5,171 bases of DNA from Candidatus Saccharimonadota bacterium (GTDB lineage: Bacteria > Patescibacteriota > Saccharimonadia > Saccharimonadales > Saccharimonadaceae), in contig UNSP01000031.1 in the NCBI GenBank assembly GCA_900556355.1, forward strand, positions 1 to 5,171. Reading direction: 5' to 3'. The notes under the pieces are model-generated. The model saw only the letters and a program-made list of their open reading frames with translations, was not told where the DNA came from and did not search any database. Position numbers and translations under genes: made by a program. Shown here one piece after another: positions 1 to 5,171 of the stretch (positions are counted from its first letter, which is position 1; each line of letters begins with the position of its first letter).

Positions 1-61
1 CTATACCGAACCCAATTGTAAGTAATCCTATTGTAATTTTAGAGACGTATTCTTTTATCAT
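1..61 (-). CDS. 5' end of a truncated gene, likely membrane or exported protein
   Basis: Only the first 20 codons are inside the window. The ATG is at 61-59 and the frame stays open to base 1. The peptide starts MIKEYVSKITIGLLTIGFGI: a short segment with lysines, then a run of hydrophobic residues, as in a signal peptide or first transmembrane helix. The call rests mainly on the good minus-strand promoter directly upstream (TTGATA, 18 bases, TATAAT), which ends six bases before the ATG. No normally spaced Shine-Dalgarno is present; AGGA lies only two bases from the start codon. The gene is divergent from the tRNA-Ser pair. Too little is visible to name a family, and a chance ORF cannot be excluded. 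Confidence 0.5.
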   Translation of the reverse strand, partial: MIKEYVSKITIGLLTIGFGI

Positions 62-67
62 AATCCT

Positions 68-97
68 ATTATACTCTATTTACGATAAAGCTATCAA
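68..97 (-). promoter_or_regulatory. Promoter of the truncated left-edge gene, probably leaderless
   Basis: On the minus strand TTGATA (97-92, five of six bases of TTGACA) is followed by an 18-base spacer and a perfect TATAAT (73-68). Six bases, AGGATT, separate the -10 box from the ATG at 61-59. Transcription normally starts six or seven bases past the -10 box, so the predicted +1 is the A of the ATG or its neighbour. That would give a leaderless transcript. The boxes are seen directly; the start site is inferred. Confidence 0.6.
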
Positions 98-111
98 TAA
101 TTGCACTTATA

Positions 112-120
112 TGGTACACT
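112..120 (+). promoter_or_regulatory. Extended -10 promoter for the tRNA-Ser pair
   Basis: TGGTACACT fits an extended -10 element (TGn followed by TACACT, four of six bases of TATAAT). It would start transcription near 127, leaving a leader of roughly seven bases before the tRNA at 134. At the proper distance upstream (92-97) there is no good -35 on this strand; the same bases form the -35 box of the opposing promoter. Assignment rests on position and the TG motif. Confidence 0.4.
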
Positions 121-133
121 AAATAGTGAATTT

Positions 134-226
134 GGAGGAGTACCCAAGTGGCTGAAGGGGACGGTTTGCTAAATCGTTAGTATGGAGAGATCTGTAGCGG
201 GGGTTCGAATCCCCCCTCCTCCGCCA
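134..226 (+). tRNA. tRNA-Ser (anticodon GCT)
   Basis: This is a complete class II tRNA that reads the serine codons AGC and AGU. The acceptor stem GGAGGAG (134-140) pairs with CTCCTCC (216-222), followed by G as discriminator and an encoded CCA at 224-226. The anticodon stem ACGGT/ATCGT encloses the loop TTGCTAA, with anticodon GCT at 168-170. A long variable arm (178-198) can form a stem of five pairs including wobbles, as expected for serine tRNA. The T arm is GGGGG, TTCGAAT, CCCCC at 199-215. It is followed after 17 bases by a second serine tRNA, probably on one transcript. Confidence 0.97.
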
Positions 227-243
227 AAATTCAGAGATAGTAC

Positions 244-333
244 GGAAGGGTGACCGAGTGGTTGAAGGTACCGGTCTTGAAAACCGGCGTGCGGTAAAAC
301 GTACCGAGGGTTCGAATCCCTCCCCTTCCGCCA
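244..333 (+). tRNA. tRNA-Ser (anticodon TGA)
   Basis: This is a complete class II tRNA that reads UCA and, with usual wobble modification, other UCN codons. The acceptor stem GGAAGGG (244-250) pairs with CCCTTCC (323-329). G is the discriminator and CCA is encoded at 331-333. The anticodon stem CCGGT/ACCGG encloses CTTGAAA, with anticodon TGA at 278-280. The long variable arm contains GCGGTAAAACGTACC-type sequence, where GGTA and TACC pair, and the T arm has TTCGAAT. It shares a transcript with the tRNA-Ser(GCT) upstream, and the terminator hairpin starts about 20 bases downstream. Confidence 0.97.
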
Positions 334-353
334 AAACAGTACTATTGAATTTG

Positions 354-389
354 AAAAATAGGAGATTCATACGGGTCTCCTATTTTTTT
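354..389. terminator. Bidirectional intrinsic terminator between the tRNA unit and the VanZ-RDD gene
   Basis: AAAAATAGGAGA (354-365) pairs perfectly with TCTCCTATTTTT (376-387) around a 10-base loop. Read on the plus strand it ends in seven Ts (383-389) and would stop the tRNA transcript. Read on the minus strand it ends in five Ts and lies about 20 bases beyond the stop codon of the VanZ-RDD gene. One hairpin therefore serves both converging units. Confidence 0.9.
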
Positions 390-409
390 ATTGGTTACGA
401 TGGAGATTT

Positions 410-1492
410 TTATTTCTCTTGTTTGACTTGAATTGTACTCTCGTAACTTGTGCCAGATAGACGATCAAACATAAAACGTCGGTTAAATAACGCTACGGCA
501 ATTGTAATTAATACGAATAATATGAATGCCAAGAATGTAATTGCGAATAGACAGAGAAACAATAGCGAACTCGCTTCCTTATTAAATTCATCCGCGAGGT
601 AAAACAAGCCTGCGGGAATGATGCGAAAATATATCGTGAGTAAGATTCCTCTAAAAATTGTGCGAATCCATTTTTTATTTTCAAATGTTAGCTCAAACTT
701 TAATAATGCGCTACCAAAAGTTTTACCATTCAGTAGAGGAATTAGGCTAAAATAGAGGGCTAAAAATAGCGAAAACGGAAGTTGGGTTTTTGATAAGGTG
801 TAAAGAATGCGGACGATAACAGCGTCGATTATTAGAGATAAACTAACACGAATTCCAGAAACTCGTGAGCCGGCCTCAAGGGATTTTTCATCTATTTCTT
901 CCCTGGACGGAAGTAGCCACGTCGCAAACCAGCCCAGAAAGTAACCGACGCATCCGCCTATCGTGTTCTGGATGACGTCATCGACGTCGGCTAATCGGTA
1001 AGGTCCTGAATAGATGAAATAAAGTCCAGACAGTTGCGTTAACTCAAAGAATAAACTTAAAATAGCAGTCAATAATAACGTCTTTTTAAGGCTACATTTG
1101 AAATAGTAGCGCAGGTAAATTCCGAACGGAATGAGCATTAAAACATTGAAAGCAGGAACGTAAAAAGTGGGATGTTTTATCGCCGTAATCCAAGTTGAGC
1201 TATCTGTTAATATAAATGGACTATTCTTTATAAAATCTGCGACGAATGAAAACGGGATTAAATTCAGATTTTCTGCGTAAGTTGTGTGAACGGATTCTGG
1301 ATTTGGTAACGGTAAAATAACTAAGAAATATACGGTTAATAAATACAGAATAAAGGAATAGAAAATCAAAGTCCTAAGCTTATTGACGGAGCCGTATTTT
1401 CGATAGTTCGAAATCATATACGGCAACGTGATAAGAAAAGCCAAAATTGGGAAAAGGATTAGTGCGACCTTAATAGAAATTAGATATCCCAT
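410..1492 (-). CDS. VanZ-like membrane protein with C-terminal RDD domain
   Basis: Read from the ATG at 1492 this gives 360 residues. The N-terminal half is VanZ-like: membrane segments near residues 5-27, 40-62, 112-131, 137-155 and 176-195, with the family-style stretches LNLIPF (76-81), FNVLMLIPFG (115-124), ELTQ (150-153) and DVDDVIQNTIGG (169-180). The C-terminal half (about 209-350) resembles an RDD domain, with an Arg215...Asp223 start and three further hydrophobic segments. VanZ of enterococci confers low-level teicoplanin resistance by an unclear mechanism, but most chromosomal VanZ proteins are uncharacterised, so no resistance is inferred. The frame is open further upstream to a TTG at 1567. 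I prefer the ATG at 1492 because VanZ proteins, as I recall them, begin just before this first helix, and a TATAAT box sits seven bases upstream. ATGs at 1513 and 1501 are alternatives. Transcription ends at the shared hairpin at 354-389. Confidence 0.85.
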   Translation of the reverse strand: MGYLISIKVALILFPILAFLITLPYMISNYRKYGSVNKLRTLIFYSFILYLLTVYFLVILPLPNPESVHTTYAENLNLIPFSFVADFIKNSPFILTDSSTWITAIKHPTFYVPAFNVLMLIPFGIYLRYYFKCSLKKTLLLTAILSLFFELTQLSGLYFIYSGPYRLADVDDVIQNTIGGCVGYFLGWFATWLLPSREEIDEKSLEAGSRVSGIRVSLSLIIDAVIVRILYTLSKTQLPFSLFLALYFSLIPLLNGKTFGSALLKFELTFENKKWIRTIFRGILLTIYFRIIPAGLFYLADEFNKEASSLLFLCLFAITFLAFILFVLITIAVALFNRRFMFDRLSGTSYESTIQVKQEK

Positions 1493-1499
1493 AAACTCC

Positions 1500-1505
1500 A
1501 TTATA
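1500..1505 (-). promoter_or_regulatory. Candidate -10 box for leaderless VanZ-RDD transcript
   Basis: On the minus strand a perfect TATAAT is followed by GGAGTTT and then the ATG at 1492-1490, which would place +1 on or next to the A of ATG. No well-spaced -35 is visible; TTTACA at 1525-1520 is only 14 bases away. The arrangement closely copies that of the left-edge gene. An alternative minus-strand -10 (TATAAT, 1593-1588) with a poor -35 (TTGTAT, 1618-1613, 19-base spacer) would instead give a leader of about 90 bases to this ATG, or about 14 to the TTG at 1567. Confidence 0.4.
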
Positions 1506-1560
1506 CTAAACATTTTCTCTGTAAAATTAAGGATGACTATTTCTATGCTGGGAAATATAC

Positions 1561-1589
1561 TTGACAAAAAACAAAGCTTATGCTAACAT
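1561..1589 (+). promoter_or_regulatory. Strong sigma-70-type promoter of the 113-aa gene
   Basis: A perfect TTGACA (1561-1566) is separated by 17 bases from TAACAT (1584-1589). TG at 1581-1582 makes the latter an extended -10. Transcription should start near 1596, leaving an A-rich leader of about 38 bases before the ATG at 1634. The palindrome ATTATAAT (1588-1595) overlaps the end of the -10 and provides a possible opposing -10 box, so divergent transcription from this spot is possible. Confidence 0.75.
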
Positions 1590-1633
1590 TATAATCAGTA
1601 TTCTAAAAATAGATACAAAAAGAAAGAATAAAA

Positions 1634-1975
1634 ATGAATTTAGTACAACAGTTTTTCACCGTTACAACTATGTTTGTCAGTTTGAACGTAGCGTTTGGTG
1701 TGCTGCTGCACGATACCAACGTCGATAAAGCGTTTTTGTCATCTTGGAAAACATATAGCGTTCAAAGTGACGTTAAGGATGAAATAAAAATGCCAGAAAC
1801 AAAGCCTCATACTCATCCAGAACACGCTCAATTGTCAAATGTGTTGAAAGAAGGTTCAGCGCGACCGCGAACTACGCCTCGTAACAACGATAAGAAGCGA
1901 TTACGCCAAAAATATGCCGCTCGTGGACAGCATACTTTTGATGGTTATCACCTTGATTTTGAAGGTGTAAGCTAG
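1634..1975 (+). CDS. Small membrane-anchored basic protein of unknown function
   Basis: I do not recognise this 113-residue protein. Residues about 6-26 form a hydrophobic stretch (FFTVTTMFVSLNVAFGVLLH) that could be a single membrane anchor or an uncleaved signal sequence. No charged residue precedes it, so topology is uncertain. Residues 27-70 are polar with a His/Pro-rich piece (KPHTHPEH, 57-64). Residues 76-97 are strongly basic and probably disordered (ARPRTTPRNNDKKRLRQKY and onwards). The last residues, about 100-113, are aromatic and acidic (HTFDGYHLDFEGVS). The well-formed promoter at 1561-1589 is the main reason to accept it as real. The Shine-Dalgarno is poor: only AGAAAG, seven bases before the ATG. 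Its stop is one base from the stop of the convergent valS, leaving no space for a separate terminator. Confidence 0.7.
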   Translation: MNLVQQFFTVTTMFVSLNVAFGVLLHDTNVDKAFLSSWKTYSVQSDVKDEIKMPETKPHTHPEHAQLSNVLKEGSARPRTTPRNNDKKRLRQKYAARGQHTFDGYHLDFEGVS

Positions 1976-1976
1976 G

Positions 1977-4532
1977 CTATTTTAAGCTAATCACTTCTAA
2001 TTCCGAAACAAGCCGAGTAATGATTTTTTCTTGCTCGGCTAATTGCTCGCGAGTTTCCTCGACAAGGTGGGCTGGAGCCTTCTCAACGTAAGTCGGATTT
2101 TCCAGGCGCTTCTTTAATCCCGCTAGTTTCTGACGTGCTTCGGCTAGGCGCATTTCCAGATTTTCCTGATGTTGATACAGAGTTTCGCTATCAATATCTA
2201 GCCACGCTTCCCTGTTTGCCGCCGCTAATCTCAGTCCGCGCGGTTGGTCGGTGTGTTCAATTGCCTCAAGCCGCATGAGATGCTTAATTGTGTCTTGATT
2301 GTCGGCAATAAGACTGTCGTTGCCGTATAGCAATCGATATTTCTTATTTCCTGGCAGTTCAGCAATCACCCAGCGACCTTCGGCAACCAAGAGTTTAAGT
2401 TGCTCGAATTGTTCGGCAGCAATCGGATCGAACTTTTCTGGAGTTGGCCAAGCTTCACGCATCAAAATGCCGTCGGTGTAATTGAGTGTTTGCCAAATCG
2501 TTTCCGTAACAAACGGCGCAAATGGATGGGCGATTTTCAGAGAAGTTGCCAAAACCCAAGATAGCAACGGACGATTGATCGCGGTTTTAGACGATTCAAT
2601 GTACCAGTCAGCCACGTCGTCCCAAATGGTGTGATAAACAGTTTCTGATGCCTCTGAGAAGCGATATTGCTCTAATCGAACGGCGATGTTGTTGGCGGCG
2701 TCGTTCAATTGGCGAATAATCCAGTGGTCAGCCGGAGTTTGCGGCTCTAAGTCGACAATTTGGTGATTATCGCCAATCTGAGCTTCGACAAATCGGGCAA
2801 TATTCCATAGCTTATTGCAGAAGTTGCGAGCAGCGATAACAGAGCCGCGGTTGAAGGCCTGACTTTGAGCTGGCGCCCGTCCAGAAATAAGCCCCATACG
2901 TGTGGCGTCAGATCCGAATTCCGCAACCAATTCCATTGGATTGATAACATTACCCTTAGACTTGGACATTTTTTGGTTGTGCTCGTCATTAACCATTCCG
3001 TGTAGATAAACTTCTTTGAATGGCAACTTCCCTGTTCGGTACAGACTGAGCATAATCATTCGTGAAACCCATGCGCGCATAATATCCATACCGGTTTCCA
3101 TCATGTCGGTCGGGAAATAATTGGCCAATTCGCCGTCGGTTAGATAATCCGTTACGATATATGGCCATTGACCAGATGAGAACCAAGTATCAAAGGTGTC
3201 TTCTTCCCTGATATATGTTGTGCCATTTACAACAATACTTTGCTCGTTGGTGCGAGTATCAAATATCCAATCCTTAGGGTCGTTTTCATTTACAAACGCA
3301 GGAATTGGTATTCCCCATGGAATCTGTCGTGAAATATTCCAGTCTTTCAATTGCTCAAGATATGCTATAAGTTCTTTGCGCTTGGATGCTGGATAAAAAG
3401 TGATTTCTTCTTTTTTGAGTGCATCAATTGCCGGCTGTGCGAGTGATTGTGTTTTAATAAACCACTGCTCTTTAATCATCGGCTCAATTACGCTGCCACA
3501 CCTATAACAATGTCCAACGGCGTGTTCAATTTCAGTCTCACCGCGGCGTAGCTCCAGTGCTTCCAGTGCTTCCAAAACTCGAGCGCGAGCTTCTACTGGC
3601 GTTAATCCTAAGAACTGCGCTGGCACGTTTATCATCTTCCCTTCTGGGCTGATAATTGACTCTATAGGTAAATCATGACGTTTTGCAATTTCAAAGTCGT
3701 TCGGGTCGTGCGCTGGCGTAATCTTAACCGCACCGGTACCATAGCTCATGTCGACGTATTCGTCTGCGATGATAGGAATTTCCTTATCGACAATCGGCAG
3801 TAAAATGCGAGTTCCAACCAATTTTTTGTATCGCTCATCATCTGGATGAACCGCCACAGCGACATCGCCGAGCATAGTTTCTGGGCGCGTAGTAGCAATG
3901 ATAATCTCGCCAATTTTATCTAGCGTCGGGTAAGCTATTTTCCACAACTTCCCTTTCTCGTTTTTATGTTCTACCTCGATGTCGGCAAAGCTGGTTTGGT
4001 GTTCGGTACAATAATTGACAATTCTCTCACCTCTGTAAACCAAGTTGTCATCCCACATTTTCTTAAATGTGTCGTATACGGTGTTGATAACTTTGTCGTC
4101 CAGGGTAAATGTCAAATGCTTCCATGACGCACTAACGCCTAACGCGCGCAATTGCAGCTCCATATTGCCGCGTTTTTCTTGTACAAAATTCCAAACTTGA
4201 CTATACAATTGGTCACGTGAAAAATCGAAGCGACTCTTCCCTTGCTTCGTTAATTCTCTTTCATACACAACCCAAGTTTCAAACCCAGCATGGTCGGCGC
4301 CTGGAATAAATACGGCGTCGTCACCCTTCATTCGGTGATAGCGGATCAGAATATCTTTCAGATTCATATCGAGTGCGTGCCCAATGTGAAGATTACCGTT
4401 AGCGTTAGGTGGTGGCATAACGATTGAATATGGCTTACCTACCCCTGTTGGTTCTAATGCGCCGCTGGTTTCCCATAGGGCATAAATATTCGGTTCGTAA
4501 TCGTTTGGTATGTATTGTTTAGCTAGCTGCAT
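1977..4532 (-). CDS. valS: Valine--tRNA ligase (ValRS)
   Basis: This class Ia synthetase attaches valine to tRNA-Val in the cytoplasm, using ATP, and clears mischarged threonine in its editing domain. It has 851 residues, slightly short for bacterial ValRS but complete. HIGH is at 49-52 within PPPNANGNLHIGHAL, and KMSKS at 521-525. The editing domain follows the ValRS pattern, with TTRPETMLGD (214 onward) and YGTGAVKITPAHDPNDFE downstream. A CxxC pair (Cys342, Cys345) may bind zinc. DTWFSS is at 448-453. The tRNA anticodon-binding helical domain follows, then a C-terminal coiled coil (about 785-848) with the typical N-P-x-Y-V-x-K-A-P-x-x-L-V core. These features separate it from IleRS and LeuRS. 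The ATG at 4532 is chosen because the N-terminus matches ValRS starts; GGAA six bases upstream is a weak ribosome site. The 5' leader holds two hairpins. The stop is one base from that of the convergent 113-aa gene. Confidence 0.97.
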   Translation of the reverse strand: MQLAKQYIPNDYEPNIYALWETSGALEPTGVGKPYSIVMPPPNANGNLHIGHALDMNLKDILIRYHRMKGDDAVFIPGADHAGFETWVVYERELTKQGKSRFDFSRDQLYSQVWNFVQEKRGNMELQLRALGVSASWKHLTFTLDDKVINTVYDTFKKMWDDNLVYRGERIVNYCTEHQTSFADIEVEHKNEKGKLWKIAYPTLDKIGEIIIATTRPETMLGDVAVAVHPDDERYKKLVGTRILLPIVDKEIPIIADEYVDMSYGTGAVKITPAHDPNDFEIAKRHDLPIESIISPEGKMINVPAQFLGLTPVEARARVLEALEALELRRGETEIEHAVGHCYRCGSVIEPMIKEQWFIKTQSLAQPAIDALKKEEITFYPASKRKELIAYLEQLKDWNISRQIPWGIPIPAFVNENDPKDWIFDTRTNEQSIVVNGTTYIREEDTFDTWFSSGQWPYIVTDYLTDGELANYFPTDMMETGMDIMRAWVSRMIMLSLYRTGKLPFKEVYLHGMVNDEHNQKMSKSKGNVINPMELVAEFGSDATRMGLISGRAPAQSQAFNRGSVIAARNFCNKLWNIARFVEAQIGDNHQIVDLEPQTPADHWIIRQLNDAANNIAVRLEQYRFSEASETVYHTIWDDVADWYIESSKTAINRPLLSWVLATSLKIAHPFAPFVTETIWQTLNYTDGILMREAWPTPEKFDPIAAEQFEQLKLLVAEGRWVIAELPGNKKYRLLYGNDSLIADNQDTIKHLMRLEAIEHTDQPRGLRLAAANREAWLDIDSETLYQHQENLEMRLAEARQKLAGLKKRLENPTYVEKAPAHLVEETREQLAEQEKIITRLVSELEVISLK

Positions 4533-4546
4533 AAGTTATTCCATGG

Positions 4547-4564
4547 TTTTTTCATGTGAAAAAA
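4547..4564 (-). repeat. Inverted repeat just upstream of valS
   Basis: On the minus strand TTTTTTCACATGAAAAAA is an inverted repeat with arms of eight bases around a 2-base centre (seven pairs with a 4-base loop when folded as RNA). It lies 14 bases before the valS ATG. It has little GC and would be a weak hairpin. Its left arm can also pair with the hairpin at 4584-4602. It could equally be an operator-like palindrome or a chance result of AT richness. Confidence 0.4.
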
Positions 4565-4583
4565 GACAAAAGAAAACAAAGTA

Positions 4584-4602
4584 GCTTTTCACGTGCAAAA
4601 GC
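4584..4602 (-). repeat. Hairpin in the valS leader followed by a T-rich stretch
   Basis: On the minus strand GCTTTT (4602-4597) pairs with AAAAGC (4589-4584) around a 7-base loop that contains CACGTG. It is followed by a T-rich but interrupted run, TACTTTGTTTTCTTTTG. This could be a weak intrinsic terminator for the upstream FemAB gene, or an attenuator in the valS leader. The stem has only two GC pairs, so either role is uncertain. Confidence 0.35.
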
Positions 4603-4652
4603 CCTTATTTATGTAATCTTTTAATTTCTCCACATATTTATATTACATCTTA

Positions 4653-4661
4653 ATTATACCA
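4653..4661 (-). promoter_or_regulatory. Extended -10 promoter for valS
   Basis: On the minus strand TGGTATAAT is a perfect -10 with the TGn extension. No -35 is recognisable at 16-18 bases upstream (CATCGC or neighbours), which is usual for extended -10 promoters. The expected start near 4646 gives a leader of about 113 bases to the valS ATG. An inverted repeat, CCACA and TGTGG (4659-4674, 6-base centre), lies directly against the box. It could bind a regulator or act as a weak 3' hairpin for the FemAB gene. Confidence 0.6.
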
Positions 4662-4674
4662 CAAATTTATGTGG
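4659..4674. repeat. Short inverted repeat abutting the valS -10 box
   Basis: CCACA (4659-4663) and TGTGG (4670-4674) flank AATTTA. The repeat fills most of the space where a -10/-35 spacer would be and includes the TG extension of the valS -10. A role as operator is an inference; five-base arms occur by chance fairly often. Confidence 0.3.
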
Positions 4675-4694
4675 TGCGATGGATGAAATTAAGG

Positions 4695-5171
4695 TTATTT
4701 TCTAATCGTTTGATACGCTCGATATAGCCAATATTGAAGTGGATTTAGGGGAAGTTCCCAGGTTGACCCAGAGTAGACATCTTCGCCGCCGAACGATCGC
4801 TTGAACTTTGTAAAGCCAGCCCATGGGTGATTTTTTGGTGCGTTTTCAGGAGCAATTCCGTATAAATCGACTTTCTCCATTTGACGATGTTTTGCATCGA
4901 TTATCGCTTCGGTGAGCAGGGCAGTTCCAGCGTTAAGCTTGCGATATTCTGGTGTAGAATTTGCTGCCGCATGCGCGTAAATTCGAGTTGTTTTTGAGTC
5001 GAAAAATAGGGCAGTAGCAATTACTTTATTATCATATGTTGCATACCAAAATGAAGCGTCCTTTGATGGCAGCAGGGAACCAGCTTGCTTATGAAAATAT
5101 GAATCTGGGTGTGGCGACATGCCGGTTCGTTTGGCAACTTCGTGTATCAATTCTAAGAAATATTTAATATC
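4695..5171 (-). CDS. FemA/FemB-type aminoacyltransferase, C-terminal part
   Basis: The gene is cut by the right edge. The visible 158 codons read in frame from base 5171 (DIKYFLE...) to a TAA at 4697-4695. The TTG at 5150 is internal, since the frame is open above it and similar proteins need a longer N-terminus. FemA/B/X proteins transfer amino acids from aminoacyl-tRNA to the peptidoglycan precursor side chain, using two GNAT-like folds. What is visible fits the second fold: a strand pair around SFWYATYDNKVIATALFF, the helix after STPEYRKLNAGTALLTEAI, then VDLYGIAPENAPKNHPWAGFTKFKRSFGGE, the LYG...G..FK..FGG pattern typical of the family. The end (LNPLQYWLYRAYQTIRK) is also typical. Donor amino acid and target cannot be read from this part. 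It lies 162 bases upstream of valS on the same strand, but valS has its own promoter. Confidence 0.85.
   Translation of the reverse strand, partial: DIKYFLELIHEVAKRTGMSPHPDSYFHKQAGSLLPSKDASFWYATYDNKVIATALFFDSKTTRIYAHAAANSTPEYRKLNAGTALLTEAIIDAKHRQMEKVDLYGIAPENAPKNHPWAGFTKFKRSFGGEDVYSGSTWELPLNPLQYWLYRAYQTIRK

Noticed and set aside
134..333. tRNA-Ser genes as an integration site for a mobile element
   Set aside because: No integrase and no repeat of a tRNA 3' end is seen elsewhere in the window.
119..370. Minus-strand frame of 83 codons across the two tRNA genes
   Set aside because: It is antisense to both serine tRNAs and gives the well-known spurious peptide (GFEPS, RRRGDSNPR) seen whenever tRNA-Ser genes are translated backwards.
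974..990. GACGTC repeated in the VanZ gene, suggesting an operator
   Set aside because: It encodes the conserved DVDDV motif, so the repetition follows from the protein sequence.
2299..2481. Plus-strand 60-codon frame inside valS
   Set aside because: Shadow frame in antisense to a confident gene, with no promoter or recognisable domain.
2747..2989. Minus-strand 80-codon frame inside valS
   Set aside because: Out-of-frame shadow of valS; the valS frame here carries conserved motifs including KMSKS.
2989..3186. Minus-strand 65-codon frame inside valS
   Set aside because: Out-of-frame shadow. It abuts the preceding shadow frame but neither resembles a protein domain, so no frameshift or overlapping gene is supported.
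3196..3396. Plus-strand 66-codon frame inside valS
   Set aside because: Antisense shadow without supporting signals.
4533..4646. T-box riboswitch in front of valS
   Set aside because: valS in Firmicutes often has one, but this leader is too short, and neither a stem I specifier loop nor the conserved T-box sequence is visible.
134..5171. Functional link between the tRNA-Ser genes and the FemAB-type transferase
   Set aside because: FemAB enzymes use aminoacyl-tRNA and some relatives use Ser-tRNA, but these genes are over 4 kb apart with unrelated genes between, and both tRNAs look like ordinary elongator tRNAs.

Overview
The window looks like a piece of a bacterial chromosome with moderate to low GC, most plausibly from the Candidate Phyla Radiation (Patescibacteria), perhaps Candidatus Saccharibacteria. 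This rests on the flavour of the ValRS sequence, on a FemAB-like transferase beside it, and on weak or absent Shine-Dalgarno sequences. The placement is an inference from memory of these families, with no search behind it. The standard code appears to be in use.

Layout from left to right. The first 61 bases hold only the start of a minus-strand gene, whose membrane-like N-terminus runs off the window. A short divergent promoter region separates it from two plus-strand serine tRNA genes (anticodons GCT and TGA, both with encoded CCA). A strong hairpin with U-tracts on both strands follows and serves both the tRNA unit and the convergent gene behind it. That gene is a minus-strand VanZ-RDD membrane protein. 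It is divergent from a small plus-strand gene (1634-1975) for a 113-residue membrane-anchored basic protein of unknown function, which has the best promoter in the window. This small gene converges on valS (minus, 851 aa) with one base between the two stop codons. valS has a leader of about 110 nt with two short hairpins that can pair alternatively. Upstream of it, on the same strand, is the C-terminal part of a FemA/FemB-type aminoacyltransferase that continues past the right edge.

The genes form no obvious single pathway. tRNA-Ser and ValRS are translation housekeeping; FemAB and VanZ relate to the cell envelope. I see no mobile element, CRISPR array, toxin-antitoxin pair or defence system. 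The most notable signal is regulatory. Two genes share a near-identical start module, with a TATAAT box ending 6-7 bases before an ATG, which suggests leaderless or nearly leaderless transcripts. Three other promoters look like extended -10 promoters, two of them without a recognisable -35.
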